A stretch of DNA of 64,000 nt from Ensifer canadensis (GTDB lineage: Bacteria; Pseudomonadota; Alphaproteobacteria; Rhizobiales; Rhizobiaceae). Positions 26,570 through 35,618 of the stretch are shown piece after piece. The notes beneath the pieces were generated by a model. The model was not told the DNA's origin and made no database searches. It saw only the letters and a list, made by a program, of their open reading frames with translations. Every line of letters starts with the position of its first letter. Position 1 is the first letter of the stretch. The position numbers were made by a program, and so were the translations under genes. The DNA is taken from the NCBI RefSeq assembly GCF_017488845.2, contig NZ_CP083374.1:839501-903500 (forward strand). The letters are read 5' to 3'.

Positions 26570-27455
26570 TATCGCAATTTCCACACCACACGCTCAGGCG
26601 ATGCACACCCGCTCGGCCGTTGGTTCGCTGCGCATCGTCCAGACGGCCTGCATCCTTGTTATCGCGCTCGTCATCGTCTCCCCCCTGTTCATGCTGCTGA
26701 TTGCCAGCCTGAAGGACGATCGTTTCCAGATCCTGGCCGACATGGGGAGTTTCAGGGCGTTCTGGGTCTCCGATCCGACGCTCGCCAACTTTGCGGAGGT
26801 CGGCAATTTCTCAGGCGAGCTTGCCTTTGGGCGCTATCTGCTGAATTCGCTAATCATCCTCGCGCTGACGGTCGGGTCGGGCCTGATCGTCAATTCTATG
26901 GCAGGCTTTGTCCTTGCCTGGGGCTCCGTACGCGGCCGCGCAGTTATCCTTTCGCTGGTCATAGCCCTCTACGTCATTCCGCAGGAAAGCATCATCATGC
27001 CGCTCGTGATCATGGTGTCACGCGCCGGAATAACAGATACATTCGCCGTGCAGATCGTGCCCTGGATCGCTAGCCCGCTCTATATCTTCCTCTTCTACCA
27101 ATTCTTTGCCCAGCTTCCGAAGGAGCTCTTCGAGGCCGCGCAGATCGACGGAGCATCGATCTTTCGCATCTACCGGTCGATTTTCCTGCCGCTCAGCCTG
27201 CCGGCACTTGCCACTGTCTCGATCCTGATGGGGATCGAGAGCTGGAACCAGTACCTTTGGCCGATCCTCGTCACCCAGACCGACTATGCGCGGCCCATAG
27301 CCGTCGCGATCGCTACGTTCTTTGGCCAGGACAGCATCTATTGGGACCGCGCTATGGCGGCATCCGTGTTGATGATGCTGCCTATCCTCGCCCTCTATCT
27401 TGCCTTCCAGCGCTGGTTCGTAAGTTCCTTCGTTGGTTCGGCCGTGAAAGGTTGA
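26562..27455 (+). CDS. Sugar ABC permease 2 (fructoside locus)
   Basis: A 297-residue MalG-type permease. The first membrane helix lies near residues 26-46 (VQTACILVIALVIVSPLFMLLIAS) and the EAA coupling loop is ELFEAAQIDGASIFRIYRSIFLPL. The start overlaps the upstream permease. The GH32 gene begins only 3 bp after its stop, showing that transport and hydrolysis are made together. Confidence 0.92.
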   Translation: MSDIAISTPHAQAMHTRSAVGSLRIVQTACILVIALVIVSPLFMLLIASLKDDRFQILADMGSFRAFWVSDPTLANFAEVGNFSGELAFGRYLLNSLIILALTVGSGLIVNSMAGFVLAWGSVRGRAVILSLVIALYVIPQESIIMPLVIMVSRAGITDTFAVQIVPWIASPLYIFLFYQFFAQLPKELFEAAQIDGASIFRIYRSIFLPLSLPALATVSILMGIESWNQYLWPILVTQTDYARPIAVAIATFFGQDSIYWDRAMAASVLMMLPILALYLAFQRWFVSSFVGSAVKG

Positions 27456-27458
27456 TCA

Positions 27459-29180
27459 ATGACAACGCATGCAGAAATCGCTTCGGCCGCCGCGGCAGAC
27501 GTCGAGAACATCAGCGCAGTCCTTGCGGATGCGACCACGATCCACATCTGGCTCAAAGCGAGACAGATGGGAACATCGGCCGAGATCAAAGCGACCGTCG
27601 CCGGCCGCGAAATCGACCGTCTGATGGCGTCCAACAGCGACGAATTCGAGCAGCGCAGCCTGGACCTGGGGCAGGGCGGTCGAACCGTTCTCTCCTATGA
27701 TCCGACCACAACGCAGGTCTCCGTTGCCTATGCCTTTCAGCACCAGAATGTGCTGACCGAGGGCGTTCAGATCCTGCACAGCAGCCGGGAAAATGCGGCG
27801 CCGACGGTCGTCGGCGGGTACCACTTCCGCCCACCCTTCGGATGGATGAACGATCCCAACGGGTTTGGCCGTTTCAGCGACCATGTCCATCTCTTCTACC
27901 AGCACTATCCGCACAGCCTGCGCTGGAACACCATGCATTGGGGCCATGCCGTATCGGATGACTACATTCATTGGCGACACTTGCCGATCTTCCTGTTTCC
28001 CTCCTCGGACCTTTCGGCCCGCGCCGATGGCCGCGGCGGGGCGTTTTCCGGCTCGGCAATTCCGCTATCGTCAGGTGAACCGGGTATCCGTGTCTTCTTC
28101 ACGGAGCAGGTCAAGGACCGGGAACCCGAAGAGCAGATCCAATTGACGGCGGTATCGCACGACCAAATCACGGCCGGCGCGCAAGAGATCATTCTTGCCC
28201 ACCGGCCGTCCGGCCTTGACCTGACGCTCGACTTTCGCGACCCCTATGTCTTCAAGGGCCCGGACCACCTTTGGAAAATGTTGATCGGCAGCCGCGACCG
28301 CGCCGGCGGCGTCGTCCTGCTCTACGAAAGTGGCGATCCGAACGGTGCTTCCGACTGGACCTTTGTCGGCATTATCCACCGGGAAGACCGGTACGGGATG
28401 ACGGCGGCGGAGTGCCCGTGCATCGTGCCGCTCGACGGCCCGGCTGATGATCCGAAAACGCGCTGGGCGCTCATCTTCGGACTGCTGACGAGCCGCGACC
28501 CGCAGACCGGCCGCCGGAACATCACAGCGGCGACTGTCGGCCGCTTCGACGGCCGCAGCTTCGTCAAGGAATTCGAGCAGGAACTGGATTTCGCGACCGA
28601 TGCCTATGCTTTCCAGGCATTCGTCGATCGATCCGGGCCAATCGGCATCGCCTGGCTTGCCAACTGGACCGAGGTGTCAAAAAAAGTAGACTTTCCAACG
28701 GCAATGACACTGCCTCGCCAGCTACTGCTGGAAAAGGACGCATTGCTGACGCCGCCGGTCGAAACGGTTGCGACGCTGCGTCGTGACCTGATCGACGACA
28801 ACAAACTCAAGGGGCAGGAGCCTGTCGGCCTTAACAACGGGGCGGTCGAGATCGTCATCGAACTCGCGGGGCCGGGTGCGCAGTTTCATCTCGAGCTTGA
28901 TCATCCGGACGTTGGCCTCGGCGTTCAGCTCGGAGCGGAAGGCCTGATCATTCACTACGACCTGCCGGACGGCAAGGGCGCACCGCGCTACATCGCTGGC
29001 GGGGCGCAACCGTCGACGCTGCGTATTTTCCTCGATGTCGGCTCGATTGAGGTCTTCGCCGACAACGGTCGCTGGACGGGAACGAAACGTCTGCCAGGCT
29101 TTGCCGCCGTCAGCACGGCACGCCTATCAGCGCCCGCGGGCAACATTACCGCCGCCACGATCTGGCAACTCGAACTGTGA
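27459..29180 (+). CDS. GH32 beta-fructosidase (sucrose/levan-type hydrolase)
   Basis: A 573-residue family 32 glycoside hydrolase that cleaves terminal beta-fructosyl bonds. All three catalytic motifs are present: WMNDPNG (129-135, nucleophile D132), FRDP (259-262) and AEC (317-319, acid/base E318). A beta-sandwich domain follows, with the DVGSIEVFADNG segment typical of the family. There is no signal peptide, so it works on imported sugar. About 115 residues precede the catalytic domain, more than in most bacterial enzymes. Preferred chain length cannot be read from the sequence. Confidence 0.93.
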   Translation: MTTHAEIASAAAADVENISAVLADATTIHIWLKARQMGTSAEIKATVAGREIDRLMASNSDEFEQRSLDLGQGGRTVLSYDPTTTQVSVAYAFQHQNVLTEGVQILHSSRENAAPTVVGGYHFRPPFGWMNDPNGFGRFSDHVHLFYQHYPHSLRWNTMHWGHAVSDDYIHWRHLPIFLFPSSDLSARADGRGGAFSGSAIPLSSGEPGIRVFFTEQVKDREPEEQIQLTAVSHDQITAGAQEIILAHRPSGLDLTLDFRDPYVFKGPDHLWKMLIGSRDRAGGVVLLYESGDPNGASDWTFVGIIHREDRYGMTAAECPCIVPLDGPADDPKTRWALIFGLLTSRDPQTGRRNITAATVGRFDGRSFVKEFEQELDFATDAYAFQAFVDRSGPIGIAWLANWTEVSKKVDFPTAMTLPRQLLLEKDALLTPPVETVATLRRDLIDDNKLKGQEPVGLNNGAVEIVIELAGPGAQFHLELDHPDVGLGVQLGAEGLIIHYDLPDGKGAPRYIAGGAQPSTLRIFLDVGSIEVFADNGRWTGTKRLPGFAAVSTARLSAPAGNITAATIWQLEL

Positions 29181-29203
29181 TCGCGCAAGGGGAGGAATAA
29201 GCA

Positions 29204-30250
29204 ATGGCATCTGTCACGATCGAACAGGTTAGAAAGCAATATGGCGCCGTTCCGGTTATTCACGATGTTTCCATCGACATCGAGGATGGCGAGTTCGTCA
29301 CACTCGTCGGGCCCTCTGGATGCGGCAAGTCGACATTGCTGCGTATGCTTGCCGGTCTCGAAGACATCAGCGGTGGCCAGATCCGCATCGGCGGCCGCAT
29401 CGTCAACAATATCGCGCCCAAAGAACGCGATATCGCCATGGTCTTCCAAAGCTACGCGCTCTATCCGCATATGACTGTGGCGGAGAATATGGGATTTGCG
29501 CTGAAGCTGAAGGGACAGGACAAGGCCGCGATCCAAAGCCGGGTAAAGGAGGCGGCCGATATCCTGGCACTCGAACCTTTGCTCGACCGCCTGCCGAAGC
29601 AACTTTCCGGCGGCCAGCGCCAACGCGTGGCGATGGGCCGTGCGATCGTCCGTCATCCCCAGGTGTTTCTGTTCGACGAACCGCTGTCGAACCTCGATGC
29701 CAAACTGCGCGTAACCATGCGTGCCGAAATCAAGGATCTGCACCAGCGGCTGAAGACAACGACAGTCTACGTCACGCACGATCAGATCGAGGCAATGACA
29801 ATGGCAGACCGGATCGTCGTCATGCGTGGTGGTGTGGTCGAGCAGATTGGCCGGCCGCTCGACCTCTATGATCGACCCGTAAACACCTTTGTCGCCACGT
29901 TCATCGGTTCGCCCGCCATGAACCTTTTCCACGGCTCGATCCTCGATGGGCAGTTCGTCACAGAGGACGGCAAAACGCTTCCGCTGCCGCCGGGTTATTC
30001 CGGCGGTGCTGCGCACACCTATGGCATCCGGCCTGAGCATCTGGCTATTGCCGAGAGCGGCATTCCAGCGACAGTCGGCGTGGTGGAGCCGACTGGCGCC
30101 GAGACGCATCTGGTCGTCAAGCTGGGCGCATTCGATACGACATTGGTGATCCGCGATCGAATGGAGCTTCGACCCGGGCAGACCGTGGCGATCGCCCCTG
30201 ATCTGGCGAAAATCCACCTGTTTTCGTCACAGGGCTCGCGATTGAACTGA
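29204..30250 (+). CDS. Sugar ABC transporter ATPase (fructoside locus)
   Basis: A 348-residue UgpC/MsmK-type ATPase. Walker A GPSGCGKST (near residue 37), signature [19 protein letters not shown], Walker B VFLFDEPLSNLDA, switch histidine in VYVTHDQIEA, and a C-terminal TOBE domain. Start ATG 29204 follows GGGGAGGAATAAGCA. Last gene of the operon, followed by an inverted repeat. Confidence 0.93.
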   Translation: MASVTIEQVRKQYGAVPVIHDVSIDIEDGEFVTLVGPSGCGKSTLLRMLAGLEDISGGQIRIGGRIVNNIAPKERDIAMVFQSYALYPHMTVAENMGFALKLKGQDKAAIQSRVKEAADILALEPLLDRLPKQLSGGQRQRVAMGRAIVRHPQVFLFDEPLSNLDAKLRVTMRAEIKDLHQRLKTTTVYVTHDQIEAMTMADRIVVMRGGVVEQIGRPLDLYDRPVNTFVATFIGSPAMNLFHGSILDGQFVTEDGKTLPLPPGYSGGAAHTYGIRPEHLAIAESGIPATVGVVEPTGAETHLVVKLGAFDTTLVIRDRMELRPGQTVAIAPDLAKIHLFSSQGSRLN

Positions 30251-30281
30251 GACAATGGTTTCGTCAGTTGACGGGTTTCGA

Positions 30282-30322
30282 CGCCGCTTGCGCACAGTTC
30301 GATCACTTGCGCGCAAGCGGCG
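30282..30322. terminator. Inverted repeat between convergent operons
   Basis: CGCCGCTTGCGC and its exact complement GCGCAAGCGGCG are separated by 17 bases. It lies between the ATPase stop and the lacK stop, which converge, so it may act as a shared terminator. No clear T-run. Confidence 0.55.
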
Positions 30323-30450
30323 CTTCTTCGAGGTCGGACGGGGGCAGGACAGCCGTTACCCCTTCCTTCGAGCGGCGATGACGCGCGACCATCGGTCGAG
30401 CCGAAAAGGCTAGGAAAACGATCGCCTCTGCTACGGAGCCACCGATTTCG

Positions 30451-31539
30451 CTATCTGAGACGGATGCCATCCTTGTCGAACAGGAAGGACCGTAATGCGG
30501 CGATGCCGATGCTGAGGGTTTCGCGACTTGCGATGTTGCGGACGTCACCGTGTTCGATGATGATCCGCTCGCTGTCCGAGACATGAGCGTAGACATAGCT
30601 GGTATTGCCGAGGTGCTCTGCGACATCGACCTTGACTGTGAGATCAACATCACCCTTGCCTTCAGCGAGAAAATGCTCGGGGCGAATTCCAAGCGTGACG
30701 ACGTCGCCGATGGCAACAGATGTCGATGTAACGGGTAGAGTCAACGCGACACCGGGCTGGCTCGTGAGTGCCACAGTCGCGCGGCCGTCTGCGACGTTTG
30801 CGACATGGCCTTTCAGAAAGTTCATGCGCGGTGAGCCGATAAAGCCGGCAACAAAGGTGTTTGCCGGGTCGTCGTAGAGATCGAGCGGTGCGCCCACCTG
30901 TTCGACGACACCCGACCGCAGGACGACGATCTTGTCGGCCAGCGTCATCGCTTCCACCTGGTCATGCGTCACGTAGATGACGGTCGACTTCAGTTCCTTG
31001 TGCAGCTTGGCGATTTCGACGCGCATATGCACACGCAACTCGGCGTCCAGGTTCGACAGCGGCTCGTCGAACAGGAAGACGAGCGGATTGCGCACGATGG
31101 CGCGGCCGATCGCGACGCGTTGCCGTTGACCACCCGAGAGCGCTTTCGGCTTGCGATCCAGCAGCGGTTCAAGCTCGAGAATTCGTGCCGCGTCGTTGAC
31201 CCGGCTATCGACTTCCTCTCTTGCCATACCGGCGAATTTGAGCGCGAAGCCCATATTCTCACGCACCGTCATGTGCGGATAAAGCGCATAGGACTGAAAC
31301 ACCATGGCGATGCCGCGCTTGGAGGGGTCAACGTCGTTCATGACTTCGCCGCCGATTGTGAGTTCGCCGGAGGAGATGTCCTCCAGACCGGCGATCATGC
31401 GCAGCAGCGTCGACTTTCCGCAGCCCGATGGGCCAACGAAAACGACGAACTCTCCGGCATCGATCGACAGATCGACACCCTTGATGATTTCGAGCGCGCC
31501 GAAGCGCTTGCGAATGTCGGTAAGACGGACTTCGGCCAT
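30451..31539 (-). CDS. lacK: Lactose ABC transporter ATPase LacK
   Basis: A 362-residue MsmK/UgpC-type ATPase with Walker A GPSGCGKST, signature [19 protein letters not shown], Walker B VFLFDEPLSNLDA and a C-terminal TOBE domain. It is the last gene of lacEFGZK and starts nine bases after the lacZ stop without a strong ribosome-binding site, so translation is probably coupled. Gene order matches the lac operon of Agrobacterium radiobacter and Sinorhizobium meliloti. Confidence 0.9.
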   Translation of the reverse strand: MAEVRLTDIRKRFGALEIIKGVDLSIDAGEFVVFVGPSGCGKSTLLRMIAGLEDISSGELTIGGEVMNDVDPSKRGIAMVFQSYALYPHMTVRENMGFALKFAGMAREEVDSRVNDAARILELEPLLDRKPKALSGGQRQRVAIGRAIVRNPLVFLFDEPLSNLDAELRVHMRVEIAKLHKELKSTVIYVTHDQVEAMTLADKIVVLRSGVVEQVGAPLDLYDDPANTFVAGFIGSPRMNFLKGHVANVADGRATVALTSQPGVALTLPVTSTSVAIGDVVTLGIRPEHFLAEGKGDVDLTVKVDVAEHLGNTSYVYAHVSDSERIIIEHGDVRNIASRETLSIGIAALRSFLFDKDGIRLR

Positions 31540-31548
31540 GGCGGGTAC

Positions 31549-33795
31549 TCAGCTGACGGTAAAGGTGATGGACTGGTTCTCGAAGCGGCGGCTCGTCACC
31601 GTTAGTTCGAGCTTGCCCTTGGCCTCGCCGGCCTCGATCCAGAAGCCGGTCGCGCCGCCCTTCAGCGTATGTTCTGAGGGCCCTATGATCCGGCCGGGGC
31701 CATCCAGCGAAAGCAGGACAGGCTCTTCGAAATAGGGCAGCAGATTGCCGCATTGATCGAGCGCGCGCACCACCACGCGCACCGCATCCTTTTCGCAAGC
31801 GCGAAGCTCCGTATCGTCGGCTACGACCTCCAGCGTCGCCGGGACCGGGTCGGCCGGAAGGGTCAGCGTCTTTACGGCTTTGCCGTCGACGTAGCCGGTA
31901 AAGGTACCTTCGCACCAGACTCGACCCCAGGTGCCGAATTCTTCCGGCGTCACGCTGCGCAGGTCGAGCACGACGGGAGGATGCGGCAGATGCGGGTAGT
32001 TCTCCCTGTCGGGGTAGATCCGCTTTACCGGCCATTCGCCGAACTTCACTTCGACATAGTCACAGTTCGTCAGCACGATCAGCGGCAGTACACCGCCGAT
32101 ATTGCGTTCGCCGCGTGCCCAGAAGGTCACCGGCTGAAGCACGACATTGTCGTTCGGATCTCCCTGGGAGGCATAGGCATAGGCAGCAAGTTTCGGTATC
32201 CGGTACATGTCGAGCACACCGTGATAGCAGATGCGGTCGCCGGCGCCGAAGTCCTTGTGGGTGTTGTAATCGAACATGCACCAACCGGTGGAGCCGGAAA
32301 TATCCTGGTCGCCGGCAACGGCGTTGAGGATCAAGAGATGACGCGTCACATGCTCGGCCTGGCGCTGTTCCTGGTCGAAGCGCTTGGTCGGATACATGTG
32401 GCCGTTGTATTCGGTGATCATATAGGGGATCGGCCGGCGAATGCCCGTCGTCTCCACCCGATCGCGCAGGACCACGCGCCCGCGGTTGTTGCCCGGCAAC
32501 TCCTCGTTTCCGAGGATGAAATCGTTCATCGTGTAAACGTCTTCGAGCAATTCCGAATTGGTGATGAAGCGTACGCCGCCGGTCTGGCGGGTCGGATCAA
32601 GCTCGCGCGCCAGACGGTTGGTCTCCGCGTAGAAGGCGTGGTTGTCCTGGCTTTCGTTAATGCGAACGCCCCAGATGATGATCGAAGGATGGTTCCAGTC
32701 ACGCTCGATCATGCGGCGCACATTCTCGATCGATTCTTTCTGCCAGGTCTCGCCACCGATATGCTGCCAACCGGGGATCTCCTCGAAAACGAGCAGGCCG
32801 ATCTCATCGCAGCGCTCGATGAACCACTTCGACTGCGGATAGTGTGATGTGCGCACGACATTGCAGGCGAGTTCATGCTTCAGGATGTCGGCGTCTTTTT
32901 CCTGCGCGCGCCGACCCATGGCGTAGCCGGTGTGGGGAAAGGCCTGGTGCCGGTTCAATCCGCGCAGTTTCAATGGTCGACCATTCAGCAGAAAGCCTTC
33001 CGGTGTGAAGAGCGCAGTGCGGAAACCGAAACGTTGCGTCAGCACGTCTTCGCCGTACTCTGTCTCAAGTTTGAGCGACAGGGCGTAGAGCACCGGATTG
33101 TCGATATCCCAGAGTTCGATATCGGTGAGATCGGGAAAGGCGAGGGCCACCTCGTTGCCATCGAACTTGATCGAGGAAGCCGCAACGTCGCCGCCGCCCC
33201 TGCGGCGGATCTTGGCAGAGAGCGTGCCGGACAACGTGTGCCCTTGCGGATTGGCGAGAAAGACGCGAGCGGTGACGGACTTTTTCTCGGCAAGCGCATC
33301 CGGCGTCTCAATCTTCACATTGGCGATCGAGACGGGGTTTGTCACTTTCAGCCAGACGTCGCGGTAGATGCCGGCATAGCAGAGGTAGTCGATCTGGCCG
33401 CCAAAGGGGGGGATCTCGGGGTTCTCAGAGCCATCGATCTTGACCGTGATCAGGTTTTCGCCACGCGTGAGATGCGGCGTCAGTCGCGCCTCGAAGGGCG
33501 TATAGCCGTCCTTGTGCGCGATGATCTCCTGGCCGTTCAGATAGACGACGCTGTCGGCCATGGCGGCATCGAAGATGAGCGAGACTTCGCGCCCCTCGAA
33601 TTCCGGGCGCCAGTCGAGCCGCTTTTGATAGGTGAAGGGCTTCTGGTAATCGGTCTCGTCGAAGTAGTTGTAAGGCAGCTCGACGGCGCTGTGCGGCAGG
33701 CGCACGGTTTCACCCGGCTGAAGTGCTTGCACATGTGCCGGCTCGAAGCCGTGGCGGAAGACCCAGTTGGCATTGAAGTTTTCAGTAATGCGCAT
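31549..33795 (-). CDS. lacZ: GH2 beta-galactosidase
   Basis: A 748-residue family 2 glycoside hydrolase that releases galactose from lactose-type sugars in the cytoplasm. N-terminal sugar-binding jelly roll (residues 1-170), Ig-like domain, then the TIM barrel with RTSHYPQSKWFIERCDEIGLLVFEE, the acid/base in WGVRINESQD, and nucleophile region MITEYNGHMY. A C-terminal Ig-like part follows. The ATG at 33795 follows GGAACGTCG; the upstream extension to 34095 is out-of-frame lacG sequence. Some GH2 relatives are beta-glucuronidases, but the lac context favours beta-galactosidase. Confidence 0.9.
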   Translation of the reverse strand: MRITENFNANWVFRHGFEPAHVQALQPGETVRLPHSAVELPYNYFDETDYQKPFTYQKRLDWRPEFEGREVSLIFDAAMADSVVYLNGQEIIAHKDGYTPFEARLTPHLTRGENLITVKIDGSENPEIPPFGGQIDYLCYAGIYRDVWLKVTNPVSIANVKIETPDALAEKKSVTARVFLANPQGHTLSGTLSAKIRRRGGGDVAASSIKFDGNEVALAFPDLTDIELWDIDNPVLYALSLKLETEYGEDVLTQRFGFRTALFTPEGFLLNGRPLKLRGLNRHQAFPHTGYAMGRRAQEKDADILKHELACNVVRTSHYPQSKWFIERCDEIGLLVFEEIPGWQHIGGETWQKESIENVRRMIERDWNHPSIIIWGVRINESQDNHAFYAETNRLARELDPTRQTGGVRFITNSELLEDVYTMNDFILGNEELPGNNRGRVVLRDRVETTGIRRPIPYMITEYNGHMYPTKRFDQEQRQAEHVTRHLLILNAVAGDQDISGSTGWCMFDYNTHKDFGAGDRICYHGVLDMYRIPKLAAYAYASQGDPNDNVVLQPVTFWARGERNIGGVLPLIVLTNCDYVEVKFGEWPVKRIYPDRENYPHLPHPPVVLDLRSVTPEEFGTWGRVWCEGTFTGYVDGKAVKTLTLPADPVPATLEVVADDTELRACEKDAVRVVVRALDQCGNLLPYFEEPVLLSLDGPGRIIGPSEHTLKGGATGFWIEAGEAKGKLELTVTSRRFENQSITFTVS

Positions 33796-33806
33796 TGACG
33801 ACGTTC

Positions 33807-34622
33807 CTATTTCACTGAGCCGAGCATGCCCTGTACGAACTGGCGCTGCATGACGAAGAAGACGAGGAGGGTGGGGAGCGTGGCGAGGATCGTGCCGATC
33901 ATGACCACGCCGTAGTCGGGGTAATAGGCCGAGGCGAGTGAGGAGACGACGAGGGTGATCGTCTTGGTCTCGTTCGACTGGAGGACGATGAGCGGCCAGA
34001 GGTAGTTGTTCCAGTTGGTCATGAAGACGATGACGAAGGCGGCCGCGTAGGTCGAGCGCATCACCGGAACGTAGATGTAGAGAAAGATCTGCCATTCCTT
34101 GAGGCCGTCGACCTTGGCGGCGTCGCGAAGCTCTGTCTGAAAGGCCTTTGTCGACTGGCGGAAGTAGAAGATGATGAAGGCGGACGCGATCGTCGGCAGC
34201 ATGATGGCGATATGCGTGTTGATGAGGCCGCTTTTCGCCATCATCATGAACAGCGGGATCATCAGCGCGGCAAACGGCACCATGAGTGTCAGAAGCACGA
34301 GCGCGTAGATCCGGTCGCGCGCCTTGGATCTGAACATCTCAAAACCGTAGCCGGCGAGCGACGACACGACGATCGTCAAAAGCGTCGCAAGCACCGCGAC
34401 CTTCGTGGAGTTCCAGAAAACCAGTGGCACGTCGACCTGTGCGAAGAAGTTGGTGACATTTGTACCGAAGGCATCTCCGATACCCGTTCTGCCGCTAATG
34501 ATGTCGATCGACTTGTTCGTCGAACTGATCACCATCCAGATGAACGGGAAAATCGACAGGAAGGCTGCAGCCGCGAGGAAGGCGTATTGCAATGCGGTGG
34601 CGGCCAGGCGTGAGGCGTTCAT
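33807..34622 (-). CDS. lacG: Lactose ABC permease LacG
   Basis: A 271-residue MalG-type permease with about six membrane helices and the coupling loop ELRDAAKVDGLKEWQIFLYIYVPVM. The start is the ATG at 34622, which overlaps the lacF stop in an ATGA. A longer frame reaching 35573 reads through lacF out of frame and is rejected. lacZ starts 11 bases after its stop. Confidence 0.92.
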   Translation of the reverse strand: MNASRLAATALQYAFLAAAAFLSIFPFIWMVISSTNKSIDIISGRTGIGDAFGTNVTNFFAQVDVPLVFWNSTKVAVLATLLTIVVSSLAGYGFEMFRSKARDRIYALVLLTLMVPFAALMIPLFMMMAKSGLINTHIAIMLPTIASAFIIFYFRQSTKAFQTELRDAAKVDGLKEWQIFLYIYVPVMRSTYAAAFVIVFMTNWNNYLWPLIVLQSNETKTITLVVSSLASAYYPDYGVVMIGTILATLPTLLVFFVMQRQFVQGMLGSVK

Positions 34623-35515
34623 GACCGATCCCTCGCCGCGTAGAATTGGAGGAAGGATAGAAGCGCCACCATGATCACGATGACGTAGGAAATGGTTGCC
34701 GCGTAGCCGAAGCTCGGCATGAAGCGGAAGGTGAGATTGTAGATATAGAGCGAGAGGGTGATCGTTGCGTTCGCCGGGCCGCCGCGGCCCTCGGTCAGGT
34801 TGTAGACTTCGTCGAACAGCTGGATCGTGCCGATGGTCGAGATGATCGTCGTAAACAGGATCACCGGCTTCAGCATTGGTACTGTGATGTAGACGAAGCG
34901 AGCCCATGCCGGCACGCCGTCGATCCGCGCCGCCTCGTAGATCGACTTGTCGATGTTCTGCAAGGCAGCAAGGTAAAAGATCATGTTGTAGCCGGTCCAA
35001 CGCCAGGTGATGGCCAGGATGACGAGCACCTTGGCCCAGAAAGGTTCCGTCAGCCAGCCGATCGGGGTGGCGATCAGGCCGACCGCCAGAAGTCCGGAGT
35101 TCACCACGCCATCGACGGAAAACATGCTTTTGAAAAGCACGGAATAGGCAACGAGCGAGGCGACGCAGGGCAGGAAAATGGCGGTGCGGAAAAAGCCGAT
35201 GAACTTCAGTTTGTCGTTGTTCAAGACCGCGGCAAGCAGAAGCGCCAGCGTGATCATGATCGGCACCTGGACGATGAAAAAGGTGACGGTGTTTTTCAGA
35301 GCCTGAAGAAAGACCGGATCGTTCCATAGCCGTGCAACGTTTCCGAAGCCGGCAAACTTCATCATCATTCCCTTGCCCGAGAAGAAGGACAGGTAGAGCG
35401 AGCGCAAAATCGGATAGACGAGGAAGATTGCGATGAGAAGCAAGGACGGGGCGATGAACAGCCAGCCGTTGAGGTCGTAGTAGCGCTTCAATCCGCCTGT
35501 TTTGCCGGCAGCCAT
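34619..35515 (-). CDS. lacF: Lactose ABC permease LacF
   Basis: A 298-residue MalF-type permease. Helix 1 is LFIAPSLLLIAIFLVYPILRS and the coupling loop is SIYEAARIDGVPAWARFVYITVPML. The ATG at 35515 is chosen over the TTG at 35527 because GAGGG lies five bases before it. The gap to lacE (about 100 bp) holds a stem-loop. Confidence 0.92.
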   Translation of the reverse strand: MAAGKTGGLKRYYDLNGWLFIAPSLLLIAIFLVYPILRSLYLSFFSGKGMMMKFAGFGNVARLWNDPVFLQALKNTVTFFIVQVPIMITLALLLAAVLNNDKLKFIGFFRTAIFLPCVASLVAYSVLFKSMFSVDGVVNSGLLAVGLIATPIGWLTEPFWAKVLVILAITWRWTGYNMIFYLAALQNIDKSIYEAARIDGVPAWARFVYITVPMLKPVILFTTIISTIGTIQLFDEVYNLTEGRGGPANATITLSLYIYNLTFRFMPSFGYAATISYVIVIMVALLSFLQFYAARDRS

Positions 35516-35586
35516 GGGTGCCCTCAACGAAAAGGGATGATGTTGCGGAGGGCACGCGACGTGATGGCCGCATGCGCCCGAGCGAG

Positions 35587-35611
35587 AAGGCAGGCGGTTG
35601 CCGCCTGCCTT
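35587..35611 (-). promoter_or_regulatory. Intercistronic stem-loop lacE-lacF
   Basis: AAGGCAGGCGG, TTG, CCGCCTGCCTT: an 11-bp perfect stem eight bases after the lacE stop. Probably favours high LacE over LacFG by stabilising the upstream mRNA or by partial termination. Confidence 0.75.
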
Positions 35612-35618
35612 TGAGCCG

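Noticed and set aside
31753..33798. Plus-strand frames opposite lacZ
   Set aside because: Composition and lack of domains mark them as shadows; the GH2 motifs lie on the minus strand.
33807..35573. A 588-codon minus-strand frame across lacG and lacF
   Set aside because: Its first half is an Arg/His-rich out-of-frame reading of lacF; only the last 271 codons are lacG, with a clear ATGA start at 34622.
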